A stretch of 6,364 bases of DNA from Deltaproteobacteria bacterium (GTDB taxonomy: Bacteria > Desulfobacterota > Syntrophia > Syntrophales > UBA5619): positions 1 to 6,364 of the forward strand of contig JAPLJY010000240.1 in assembly GCA_026388345.1 (NCBI GenBank). The letters are read 5' to 3'. A model generated the notes under the pieces. That model did no database searches and had not been told where the DNA came from. It saw only the letters and a program-made list of their open reading frames with translations. The position numbers were made by a program, and so were the translations under genes. Numbering within the stretch: the first letter of the stretch is position 1; each line of letters starts with the position of its first letter. Below are positions 1-6,111 of this stretch, one piece after another.

Positions 1-897
1 GAGAGGATCCAGAGCGTGCCGGTATGGGAAATGAAGAATCCCGATGCAAAGGCGGTTCCGATCATCCAGCATCCCGACGTCCGGAGGGACCTCCTCTGGA
101 TGAAGGCCCATGTGGAAGGGATCCGGGCGCTGAACTATTTCGCGGCCTACTGCATGGACATGGCGAAAGCCAATCCGGCGGAAAGGGAGAAGTGGCAGGG
201 GTTTGTGGAACTGCTGACGCCGGTCTGCAAGGCCTATTCCTCCGACAAGGCGATGGAGGTCTGTTCCAAAGCGATCGATGTTTATGGCGGTTATGGGTAT
301 TGTCAGGAATATCCGGTAGAGCAGTATATGCGGGATTGCAAGATCGCCTGTCTCTATGAGGGGACGAATGGGATTCAGGCCCTCGACCTGGTCGGCCGGA
401 AGCTTGGCCAGAAAAAAGGGATGAATGTGATGGCCATGTTCGGCGAAATCGGTGCGACCGTGGCCAAGGCCAAAGGCATTGACGAACTGAAGGTTTATGC
501 GGCCCGTCTGGAAGAGGCCTATAACGCCCTTGTCGATATGACCATGACGCTGGCCCAGCTCGGCAAGAGCTCCAGCTTTCTCATCCCCATCCTGAACGCC
601 TCTTCCTATCTCGACATTTTCGGCGATCTCCTGGTCGGTCATTTCCTCCTTCAGTCGGCAGCCCTCTCCACGGAAAAACTGAAGGCGATCTATCAAGAGA
701 AGGGGGCGGAGGAATCCAAGGGTAAAAAACGGGCGCTGATTCATGAGAATGCCGATGTCGCCTATTACACGGGAAAGGTTGCAACGGCGAAGTTCTTTGC
801 CGTAGAGGTACTTTGTACGGTGAAGGCAAGGTGCGAGGCGATCAAATCGGAGGAGAAGATCCCCATCGAGATGGCGGACGAATCCTTTACCTGTTAG
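1..897 (+). CDS. Acyl-CoA dehydrogenase, C-terminal half (5' end outside window)
   Basis: This is the FAD enzyme that makes the first beta-oxidation step, acyl-CoA to trans-2-enoyl-CoA, passing electrons to electron-transfer flavoprotein. The frame is open from base 1 and about 298 residues are visible; no real start is present, and the in-frame GTG at 16 is internal. The typical acyl-CoA dehydrogenase C-terminal block is clear: VYGGYGY, then the catalytic-base motif YEGTNGIQ with Glu at visible residue 120 (bases 358-360). About 170 residues follow, matching the extra helical C-terminal domain of large (about 600-residue) bacterial acyl-CoA dehydrogenases, with signatures such as ASSYLDIFGDLLVGHF and YYTGKVATAKFF. 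The family includes DmdC (3-methylmercaptopropionyl-CoA dehydrogenase) and FadE5-like broad-range enzymes. Substrate chain length cannot be read from the sequence. A beta-oxidation fusion gene follows after 102 bp, which favours ordinary fatty-acid oxidation over sulfur metabolism. Confidence 0.93.
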   Translation, partial: ERIQSVPVWEMKNPDAKAVPIIQHPDVRRDLLWMKAHVEGIRALNYFAAYCMDMAKANPAEREKWQGFVELLTPVCKAYSSDKAMEVCSKAIDVYGGYGYCQEYPVEQYMRDCKIACLYEGTNGIQALDLVGRKLGQKKGMNVMAMFGEIGATVAKAKGIDELKVYAARLEEAYNALVDMTMTLAQLGKSSSFLIPILNASSYLDIFGDLLVGHFLLQSAALSTEKLKAIYQEKGAEESKGKKRALIHENADVAYYTGKVATAKFFAVEVLCTVKARCEAIKSEEKIPIEMADESFTC

Positions 898-936
898 TCG
901 ATTCGGAGCGCTCAAAGGCATACGGGTGTGGCGGGC

Positions 937-965
937 GCCGATTGGATCTGCGGACATAAATCGGC
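937..965 (+). other. Small inverted repeat in the gap before the fusion gene
   Basis: GCCGATT (937-943) and AATCGGC (959-965) are perfect complements with a 15-base loop. No T-run follows, so this is not a standard terminator. I see no convincing sigma70 promoter in the 102-bp gap (898-999), which fits read-through from the dehydrogenase gene. The role is unknown and the stem is short enough to be chance. Confidence 0.3.
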
Positions 966-985
966 CGCTTGTTCACAGACGAAAA

Positions 986-993
986 AGAGGAGG
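986..993 (+). promoter_or_regulatory. Ribosome binding site for the FadN-like fusion
   Basis: AGAGGAGG ends 6 bases before the ATG at 1000. This decides the start: the same frame stays open upstream to a GTG at 928, but those 24 extra codons have no comparable site and would precede the natural N-terminal Rossmann strand. Confidence 0.9.
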
Positions 994-999
994 AAAATT

Positions 1000-3420
1000 A
1001 TGGCATACGAAATCAAGAAAGCAGCCGTTCTGGGTGCGGGGGTCATGGGCGCCACCATTGCCGCCCATTTGACCAATGCGGGGATCGAATGCGTCCTGCT
1101 GGATATCATTCCTTTTGAACTGACCGAGGCCGACAAGGCGCAGGGGCTGACGGAAGAAAGCCCGGCCTGGCGGAACCGGTTCGCGGCGAACGGCCTGGCC
1201 GGTGTCGTGAAATCAAAACCATCCGGATTCTTCACCAATAAGAACGCCTCAATGGTCAAGGTCGGAAATTTCGAAGACAACCTGGGTTGGCTCGCCGATG
1301 TCGACTGGGTCATCGAGGTCGTCATCGAGAACCTGAAGATCAAGCAGGAACTCTTCGCCAAGGTGGAAAAGGTTGTCAGGCCGAATTGCATCGTCACCAC
1401 GAACACATCCGGTATACCGATCAAAGACATCACCGCAAAATTCGGGGCGAAGCTCAAGGAACATTTTCTCGGGACACACTTCTTCAATCCGCCCCGATAC
1501 ATGAAGCTTCTGGAGATCATTCCGGGACAGGAGACGAAACCCGAGGTCATGGCGTACATGACCCTGTTCTGCGAGCAGGTGCTGGGGAAGGGTGTAGTCA
1601 TCTGCAAGGATGTGCCCAATTTCATCGGCAACCGGATCGGTATCTTCGATTTTTCCAACGCCATCCACTTGACGATTGATAAGAATCTGAGGTTCGACGA
1701 GGCGGATGCCATCATCGGCAAGGCGCTGGGCCGGCCGGGAACTTCCATCTTCGGAACCATAGATCTCGTCGGTCTCGATACGGGCCATCACGTCATGAAG
1801 AATCTCTATGATGCGGTTCCGGATGATGAGATGCGGGAGATGTTCGTTCCGAGTGATTTCTGGAATAAGATGATTGAGCTCAAGTGGCTCGGCAACAAGA
1901 CCAAGCAGGGGTTCTACAAGAGGACAAAGGACGCGAAGGGCAAGAAGGCCAAACTCATGCTCGATTACCATACGATGGAGTATGTCCCGGCCAACAAGCC
2001 CAAGTTCGCCTCCGTTTCCGATGCCAAAAAGAAGAGCGATGAAGGGGTCGCCGCATCGCTCAAGGTGATGTTCAACGGGACGGACATTGCCGGGGAGGTT
2101 GCCCGGGAATACCTCTGCAACAACTTCATCTATGCCGCGAACCGAGTTCCGGAGATCTGCGACGCAATCGTCGGCATCGATAACGCCATGAAATGGGGTT
2201 ACAACCACCAGTTGGGGCCCTTCGAGACCTGGGATGCGGTCGGCGTCCGCGAGGCCGTCGATGTGATGAAGAAGCTTAAGAAAAAGGTCCCCAAGAAAAT
2301 CGAAGAGATGCTGAAGAAGGGTTGCGAACGCTTCTATGAAAAAAAGGAGGATGGACTCTATTTCTACGACTTCGAGAAGAAGGGGTATGTGAAGTTAGAG
2401 CCGAATCCCCGGATCATCCTTTTACCGGAACTGAAGGCGCAGAACAAACTCATCAAGAAAAACGCCAGCGCATCGCTCATCGACATCGGGGACGGCGTGG
2501 CCTGTCTGGAATTCCACACCAAGATGAACGCCGTCGATGACGGGATGATCGAAATGATATTTGCCAGTTGCGACATCGTCGAGAAGGACTTCGTCGGGAT
2601 GGTCGTTGGAAGCCACGCAACCAACTTCTCGGCCGGGGCGAATATCTTCAAGGTCCTGCTGTGCATTCAGAGGGGAGACTGGGATATTCTCGAGCAGCTA
2701 AGCGTAGGTTTCCAAAACGCCAACATGAGGATGAAATACCTCTCCAAGCCGGTGGTGAGTGCGCCGGCAGGTCTTGCCCTCGGCGGCGGTTGCGAAATGG
2801 CCATGCACGCGGCGAAATGCCAACCCTGCGGGGAAACCTACATCGGCCTGGTCGAGGTCGGCGTGGGGGTCATCCCGGGCGGCGGAGGCTGCAAGGAGCT
2901 GATGGTCCGGGTGACGGAAGGTCTTCCCGACGGCGTGCTCGATGCGGGTCTGAACCTGCAGCACGTTTACGCCAAGGCCTTTGAAAACATCGCCATGGCC
3001 AAGGTGGCGACGAGCGCCGTCGAGGGAATGGAACTTGGCTATATTCGGAAGACGGAGAACATCAGTCTGGGCCGTGATCAGCAACTCTGGGACGCCAAAC
3101 AGGTTGCCCTGGGACTCGCGAAATTTTACAAGAAGCCCCGCCCGGCCTTGATCCCCGTGATGGGCGAGAACCTCCGCGGCATGACCGACGCGATTCTCTA
3201 CAACATGCGTCAAGGGAACTTTGCCTCGGAATACGATGTCCATGTATCACGGAAGGTGGCCCATATCCTCTCCGGCGGGGACTGTGCGGAGGGGACCCTG
3301 GTCACGGAAGAGGAGATCCTTGCGCTGGAAAGGGAAGCCTTCCTGAGCCTCTGCGGAGAAAAGAAGACGCAGGATAGGATCATGCACATGCTCAATACCG
3401 GCAAACCACTGCGCAACTAA
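1000..3420 (+). CDS. fadN: 3-hydroxyacyl-CoA dehydrogenase / enoyl-CoA hydratase fusion (FadN-type)
   Basis: This 806-residue bifunctional enzyme hydrates trans-2-enoyl-CoA and then oxidises L-3-hydroxyacyl-CoA with NAD+, steps two and three of beta-oxidation. The N-terminal NAD-binding domain starts at once, with VLGAGVMG carrying G12-x-G14-x-x-G17. The dehydrogenase active site is intact: Ser137 in NTSG, His160 in GTHFFNP, Glu172 twelve residues later, and Asn211 in NFIGNR. Two 3-hydroxyacyl-CoA dehydrogenase C-terminal domains follow, the second around residues 340-440 with MKWGYNHQLGPFETWDAVG. From about residue 485 to the end is a crotonase domain with FSAGANI, GGGCE (Glu599) and LVEVG (Glu619). 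The two glutamates are 20 residues apart, as in canonical hydratases. E. coli FadB has the hydratase first; this order is that of B. subtilis FadN (YusL), whose length is similar. No signal peptide is seen, so it is probably cytoplasmic. It lies 102 bp after the acyl-CoA dehydrogenase and 85 bp before the thiolase. The function is secure; the symbol is by architecture. Confidence 0.95.
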   Translation: MAYEIKKAAVLGAGVMGATIAAHLTNAGIECVLLDIIPFELTEADKAQGLTEESPAWRNRFAANGLAGVVKSKPSGFFTNKNASMVKVGNFEDNLGWLADVDWVIEVVIENLKIKQELFAKVEKVVRPNCIVTTNTSGIPIKDITAKFGAKLKEHFLGTHFFNPPRYMKLLEIIPGQETKPEVMAYMTLFCEQVLGKGVVICKDVPNFIGNRIGIFDFSNAIHLTIDKNLRFDEADAIIGKALGRPGTSIFGTIDLVGLDTGHHVMKNLYDAVPDDEMREMFVPSDFWNKMIELKWLGNKTKQGFYKRTKDAKGKKAKLMLDYHTMEYVPANKPKFASVSDAKKKSDEGVAASLKVMFNGTDIAGEVAREYLCNNFIYAANRVPEICDAIVGIDNAMKWGYNHQLGPFETWDAVGVREAVDVMKKLKKKVPKKIEEMLKKGCERFYEKKEDGLYFYDFEKKGYVKLEPNPRIILLPELKAQNKLIKKNASASLIDIGDGVACLEFHTKMNAVDDGMIEMIFASCDIVEKDFVGMVVGSHATNFSAGANIFKVLLCIQRGDWDILEQLSVGFQNANMRMKYLSKPVVSAPAGLALGGGCEMAMHAAKCQPCGETYIGLVEVGVGVIPGGGGCKELMVRVTEGLPDGVLDAGLNLQHVYAKAFENIAMAKVATSAVEGMELGYIRKTENISLGRDQQLWDAKQVALGLAKFYKKPRPALIPVMGENLRGMTDAILYNMRQGNFASEYDVHVSRKVAHILSGGDCAEGTLVTEEEILALEREAFLSLCGEKKTQDRIMHMLNTGKPLRN

Positions 3421-3431
3421 ACAGGGGCGGA

Positions 3432-3479
3432 GGCCTGAGGCCGGTTTGTGGGAGATATCGCAAGCCGGCCAATCAGGCC
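3432..3479 (+). other. Strong GC-rich hairpin between the fusion and thiolase genes
   Basis: The outer stem pairs GGCCTGA (3432-3438) with TCAGGCC (3473-3479). The inner stem pairs GGCCGGTTTG (3439-3448) with CAAGCCGGCC (3461-3470) with one G-U pair. The result is 17 base pairs with a single AA bulge on the 3' side and a 12-base loop. There is no T-run after it, and the thiolase ribosome binding site begins 14 bases downstream. Likely roles, by inference, are protecting the upstream message from 3' exonucleases or setting different expression levels within the operon. Complete termination is unlikely. Confidence 0.65.
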
Positions 3480-3492
3480 GAAGGCCATTGAA

Positions 3493-3499
3493 AAGGAGG
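3493..3499 (+). promoter_or_regulatory. Ribosome binding site for the thiolase
   Basis: AAGGAGG, a near-perfect Shine-Dalgarno sequence, ends 6 bases before the ATG at 3506. It fixes that ATG as the start over the upstream in-frame codon at 3446, which lies inside the loop region of the intercistronic hairpin. Confidence 0.93.
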
Positions 3500-3505
3500 A
3501 ATACG

Positions 3506-4702
3506 ATGAGCGATGCTGTTATTGTCGAAGCGGTCAGAAGTCCAGGCGGTCGTTACAAGCGCGGCGGTCTTGCCGGTACACGGGGGGATGAGATCGGGAT
3601 CCAGGTCATGAAGGGTCTTCTATCCCGGGTTCCCGCGCTCAAGCCAGAGGACGTAGATGATGTGATTGTCGGCTGTTCCTTTCCGGAGGGGGAACAGGGG
3701 ATGAACTACGGCAGGATCATCGCCATGGGCGCCGGTCTGCCGATCTCGACGTCGGGGATGACAGTCAACCGTTTCTGCTCTTCCGGCCTGCAGTCCATTG
3801 CGGACGCCACCGCGAAGATTCGGGCGGGGTGGTCCGAGGTCATGATTGCCGGCGGCTGCGAGACGATGTCCCACATCCCGATGGGAGGGAGCATCTTCCG
3901 TCCCAGCCCGGAATGGGCATTTGACGGGACGATGCCGAATGTCTACGTCTCGATGGGAGTGACGGCCGAAAACGTGGCCGCCAACTATAACGTCTCCCGG
4001 GAGGACATGGACAAATTCGGTCTCGAAAGCAACCGCAGGGCCTATGAGGCGATCAAGGCGGGAAAGTTCAAGGAAGAGATCATCCCGATTTCGGCTTACA
4101 AATACAAGGTCCTCAAGAACGGGAAGCGGGTCCGGGAAAAGGTCGTCTTCGATACGGACGACGGCGTGAGATGGCCCGCCAAACTGGAGGACATGGCCAA
4201 ACTGAAATCGCCCTTCAAGCAGGGGGGCACGGTGACGGCCGCCAATTCCTCACAGATGACGGACGGCGCCGCCTTCTGCCTCCTGATGACGGCGGAGAAG
4301 GCGAAGGCCATCGGCGTGAAGCCGCTTGCCAGACTGGCGTACTTTGCCGTAGCCGGCTGCAAGGCGGAAGAGATGGGCGTTGGTCCGGCCTATGCCATTC
4401 CCAAAGTGCTCAAAATGGCGGGCCTGACGACGAAGGACATCGATGTCTACGAGATCAACGAGGCCTTCGCCTCGCAGGCCCTATATTCGGTCAGGGCGGT
4501 CGGGATTGAGGACCGTCTGAATGCGGGCGATATCAATCCCAACGGCGGCGCCATCGCCCTCGGTCATCCCCTGGGATGCACGGGCGCCAAGCTGACCGCC
4601 CAACTCCTCCATGAGCTGAAAAGGCGGAAGGCGAAAAGAGGAATCGTTTCGATGTGTATCGGTGGCGGTATGGGTGCAGCGGGAATCTATGAAATGCTGT
4701 AG
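3506..4702 (+). CDS. fadA: Acetyl-CoA acyltransferase (3-ketoacyl-CoA thiolase, FadA-like)
   Basis: This enzyme performs the last beta-oxidation step: 3-ketoacyl-CoA plus CoA gives acetyl-CoA and an acyl-CoA two carbons shorter. It has 398 residues, the usual thiolase length. The nucleophilic Cys91 lies in VNRFCSSGLQ, the NEAFA motif is present, His354 lies in GGAIALGHPLGCTGA, and the second catalytic Cys384 lies in SMCIGGGMGAAGIYE. All active-site residues are therefore intact. The CIGGGMG form and a Cys near residue 91 resemble FadA-type degradative thiolases, although a biosynthetic acetyl-CoA acetyltransferase (AtoB/PhaA-type) cannot be strictly excluded from motifs. Its position directly after the FadN-like gene supports a degradative role; B. 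subtilis has the same neighbours in its fadN-fadA-fadE operon, with the dehydrogenase at the other end. Translation starts at the ATG with the AAGGAGG site, giving MSDAVIVEAVRSPGG as a normal thiolase N-terminus. It is the last gene before a strong terminator. Confidence 0.95.
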   Translation: MSDAVIVEAVRSPGGRYKRGGLAGTRGDEIGIQVMKGLLSRVPALKPEDVDDVIVGCSFPEGEQGMNYGRIIAMGAGLPISTSGMTVNRFCSSGLQSIADATAKIRAGWSEVMIAGGCETMSHIPMGGSIFRPSPEWAFDGTMPNVYVSMGVTAENVAANYNVSREDMDKFGLESNRRAYEAIKAGKFKEEIIPISAYKYKVLKNGKRVREKVVFDTDDGVRWPAKLEDMAKLKSPFKQGGTVTAANSSQMTDGAAFCLLMTAEKAKAIGVKPLARLAYFAVAGCKAEEMGVGPAYAIPKVLKMAGLTTKDIDVYEINEAFASQALYSVRAVGIEDRLNAGDINPNGGAIALGHPLGCTGAKLTAQLLHELKRRKAKRGIVSMCIGGGMGAAGIYEML

Positions 4703-4709
4703 GAATGTG

Positions 4710-4753
4710 CTGAATCTGACCTCCTGTGGAAGCGGAATCTGAATCTGAACCTC
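4710..4753 (+). repeat. Short degenerate tandem repeats, ATCTGA units
   Basis: The unit GAATCTGA occurs at 4712-4719, 4735-4742 and, overlapping, 4741-4748, with CTC or CCTC following the first and last copies. A related double CATGTT lies just beyond. This is non-coding sequence after the thiolase stop. No function is evident; slippage during replication is the simplest origin. Confidence 0.4.
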
Positions 4754-4815
4754 TTATGCTCATGTTCATGTTGAAGTTGCGCTAACCGCTGTCCTGCAAG
4801 CCGTAAACCGAAGTT

Positions 4816-4853
4816 GGAAAAGCCATGGTCGTATGATCATGGCTTTTCCTTTT
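4816..4853 (+). terminator. Rho-independent terminator of the beta-oxidation operon
   Basis: GGAAAAGCCATGGTC (4816-4830) pairs with GATCATGGCTTTTCC (4835-4849) through 15 base pairs with one G-U pair and a 4-base loop (GTAT). The stem is followed by TTTT. The T-run is short but the stem is very strong. It lies 113 bp after the thiolase stop and before the promoter of the next gene, so it separates the two transcription units. Confidence 0.85.
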
Positions 4854-4866
4854 ATCGCATCCGATC

Positions 4867-4895
4867 TTTACAAGACGGAACCGCAGGTTTAAGAT
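4867..4895 (+). promoter_or_regulatory. Putative sigma70-type promoter of the nitrilase gene
   Basis: TTTACA (4867-4872, five of six to the -35 consensus) is separated by exactly 17 bp from TAAGAT (4890-4895, four of six to the -10 consensus). The predicted start near 4902 would leave a leader of about 23 bases that includes the ribosome binding site. Its position just after the operon terminator supports it. Confidence 0.5.
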
Positions 4896-4913
4896 GCTGG
4901 CATCATTTCATCC

Positions 4914-4918
4914 GGAGG
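4914..4918 (+). promoter_or_regulatory. Ribosome binding site for the nitrilase-family gene
   Basis: GGAGG ends 6 bases before the ATG at 4925. It decides the start: the frame is open further upstream to 4814, but those 37 codons would run through the terminator stem and promoter. Confidence 0.85.
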
Positions 4919-4924
4919 CGAACG

Positions 4925-5734
4925 ATGAGGGTGGGGTTCATCCAGTTTATGCCAATTCTTGGCGATATTGACCAAAACAACTTTAATATATCCAGACTTG
5001 TGGATAGAACCGATGCAGATCTGGTCGTCCTTCCGGAATTGTGCAATACCGGGTATCATTTTGTCTCGAAGCAAGAGGTTAAGACGTTGGCCGAAGAGAT
5101 CCCTGTCGGAAAGACCACGGAGACCCTCTGCCGGCTGGCGAAGACGAGGAGAGCTTATATCATCGCCGGTATGATCGAAAAATTCGGAGACAAATGCTAC
5201 AACGCATCGGTTCTGGTCGGTCCGGCGGGATATATTGCGACCTACCGGAAGATACATCTATATTTTGAGGAGACCCTCTGGTTCGATCCGGGGGATCAGG
5301 AACCTGCCGTCCACGACATCGGCATCTGCCGCGTGGGGCTCATGATATGCTTTGATTGGATCTTCCCGGAAACGGCGCGGATCCTGGCCCTCAAGGAAGC
5401 CGATGTGATCTGCCACTGCGCGAATCTCGTCCTTCCCTACTGTCAGGAGGCGATGGTTACCCGTTGCCTGGAAAACCGCATTTTTGCCGTCACGGCCAAC
5501 CGGATCGGGACGGAAACCCGAGGGGGAAAGTCGCTTCATTTTACAGGACAAAGTCAGATTACGGGTCCGGACGGGTCGATCCTCTACCGGGGGGGGGAGG
5601 CGACGGAAGAGAGCGGTGTTGTCGAGATTGATCCAACCCTCGCGCGAAACAAGGCGATCAACCCATACAATGACGCGTTCGGCAGCAGAAGGATCGAATA
5701 TTATGGGGAACTGATGAAACAGCGGCCGCGGTGA
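4925..5734 (+). CDS. Nitrilase-superfamily carbon-nitrogen hydrolase
   Basis: This 269-residue protein belongs to the cysteine hydrolases that cut amide or nitrile C-N bonds using a Glu-Lys-Cys triad. It starts with the usual first strand (MRVGFIQF). The triad is visible: Glu38 in VVLPELCNTGY, Lys109 in TYRKIHLY and Cys142 in LMICFDWIFPE. A late GPDGSILY segment and a VVEID strand are also typical, and the length matches single-domain members. The motifs do not separate N-carbamoylputrescine amidase, omega-amidase, aliphatic amidase or other branches, so no substrate is assigned. No signal peptide is seen, suggesting a cytoplasmic enzyme. It has its own likely promoter and lies between a terminator and a tRNA gene, so no partner gene hints at its job. 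One oddity is a run of nine G bases at 5589-5597 (residues 222-225). Confidence 0.92.
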   Translation: MRVGFIQFMPILGDIDQNNFNISRLVDRTDADLVVLPELCNTGYHFVSKQEVKTLAEEIPVGKTTETLCRLAKTRRAYIIAGMIEKFGDKCYNASVLVGPAGYIATYRKIHLYFEETLWFDPGDQEPAVHDIGICRVGLMICFDWIFPETARILALKEADVICHCANLVLPYCQEAMVTRCLENRIFAVTANRIGTETRGGKSLHFTGQSQITGPDGSILYRGGEATEESGVVEIDPTLARNKAINPYNDAFGSRRIEYYGELMKQRPR

Positions 5735-5742
5735 TTTTTCGC

Positions 5743-5771
5743 TTGAAAACCGGATTTCTTTAGGATATAGG
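5743..5771 (+). promoter_or_regulatory. Putative promoter of the tRNA-Val gene
   Basis: TTGAAA (5743-5748) is followed after 17 bp by TATAGG (5766-5771), with an alternative TAGGAT at 5768-5773. This lies between the nitrilase stop and the tRNA. The predicted transcription start near 5778 leaves only a few bases of 5' leader. The -10 match is modest, so this is a reasonable guess. Confidence 0.45.
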
Positions 5772-5782
5772 ATACCCCGTTT

Positions 5783-5857
5783 GGGCGGTTAACTCAGCGG
5801 GAGAGTGCTACCTTCACACGGTAGAAGTCACTGGTTCAATCCCAGTACCGCCTACCA
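5783..5857 (+). tRNA. tRNA-Val, anticodon CAC, CCA encoded
   Basis: The 75 bases fold as a full cloverleaf. The acceptor stem is GGGCGGT with ACCGCCT (first pair G-U), the D stem ACTC with GAGT, and the anticodon stem CTACC with GGTAG around loop TTCACAC. The T stem is ACTGG with CCAGT around TTCAATC. Discriminator A and a genomically encoded CCA end the gene. The anticodon CAC (5814-5816) reads the valine codon GUG. The gene stands alone, 48 bp after the nitrilase-like gene, and is followed directly by a terminator. Its 3' end faces an integrase remnant, and tRNA 3' ends are classic targets of tyrosine recombinases. Confidence 0.97.
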
Positions 5858-5867
5858 TGAAAATAAA

Positions 5868-5900
5868 GGGGTTAGCCATTTACGCTTAGCCCCTTTTTTT
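5868..5900 (+). terminator. Rho-independent terminator after the tRNA, possibly bidirectional
   Basis: GGGGTTAGC (5868-5876) pairs with GCTTAGCCCC (5884-5893), allowing one G-U pair and one bulged T, around the loop CATTTAC. Seven T bases follow at 5894-5900. On the other strand the same stem is followed by TTTATTTTCA, so it may also stop minus-strand transcription arriving from the integrase remnant. It begins 10 bases after the tRNA CCA. Confidence 0.85.
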
Positions 5901-5903
5901 CGT

Positions 5904-5922
5904 TTGTGACCCAATTATGACC
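5904..5922 (+). repeat. Pair of direct repeats TTRTGACC beside the tRNA
   Basis: TTGTGACC (5904-5911) and TTATGACC (5915-5922) differ at one base and start 11 bp apart, about one helical turn. They lie between the tRNA terminator and the integrase remnant and include the stop codon of the remnant. Paired short repeats at such a place could be recombinase or excisionase binding sites of an attachment region; that role is inferred from position and spacing only. Confidence 0.4.
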
Positions 5923-6099
5923 GGTTGCTGAAAAAAGGTATTTTCCAGCCTGCAAGCGGCCTCTTGATTTTCCCTTTCATAAGATGTGCATAAACATTCA
6001 GTGTCACCGTGGTGATAAATTGCCCATTTGCGTCCGGATATATTTGACGTTCTCTACCTGAGCAAGCAGCATGCTTGCAGCGGAACAGCGGGAACGGTG
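5915..6099 (-). pseudogene. Tyrosine-recombinase (phage-type integrase) C-terminal remnant, frameshifted
   Basis: On the minus strand this stretch encodes about 60 residues resembling the end of a tyrosine recombinase. The frame running from 6099 to 6006 gives ASMLLAQVENVKYIRTQMGN, with a weakly preserved HRSR at 6088-6099 where the catalytic H-x-x-R box would be. It then stops at 6004-6006. The match resumes in another frame with VTLNVYAHLMKG, including the nucleophile Tyr at 5990-5992, and ends at TAA (5915-5917). A single missing base near 6005-6015 would join the two. The usual G-H motif after QM reads G-N. Family members have some 300-400 residues, so most of the gene is gone. The protein cannot be active. 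It points at the 3' end of the tRNA, the usual place for an integrase gene at an attachment site. A sequencing indel could explain the frameshift but not the missing 5' part. Confidence 0.8.
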
Positions 6100-6111
6100 T
6101 ATTCTATGCTG

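Noticed and set aside
928..999. GTG start for the fusion gene
   Set aside because: No ribosome binding site as good as the AGAGGAGG before the ATG at 1000, and the Rossmann fold naturally starts a few residues after that ATG.
912..2208. Long minus-strand open frames opposite the fusion gene
   Set aside because: They are antisense to a gene with full catalytic motifs, have low-complexity or unlikely protein sequence, and lack ribosome binding sites.
4703..4815. Possible small gene or repeat array after the thiolase
   Set aside because: The short GAATCTGA units are too few and irregular for a CRISPR or satellite array, and no frame with a ribosome binding site is present.
4814..4924. Upstream extension of the nitrilase frame
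   Set aside because: It would translate through the terminator stem and the promoter; the ATG at 4925 has a proper ribosome binding site and the normal family N-terminus.
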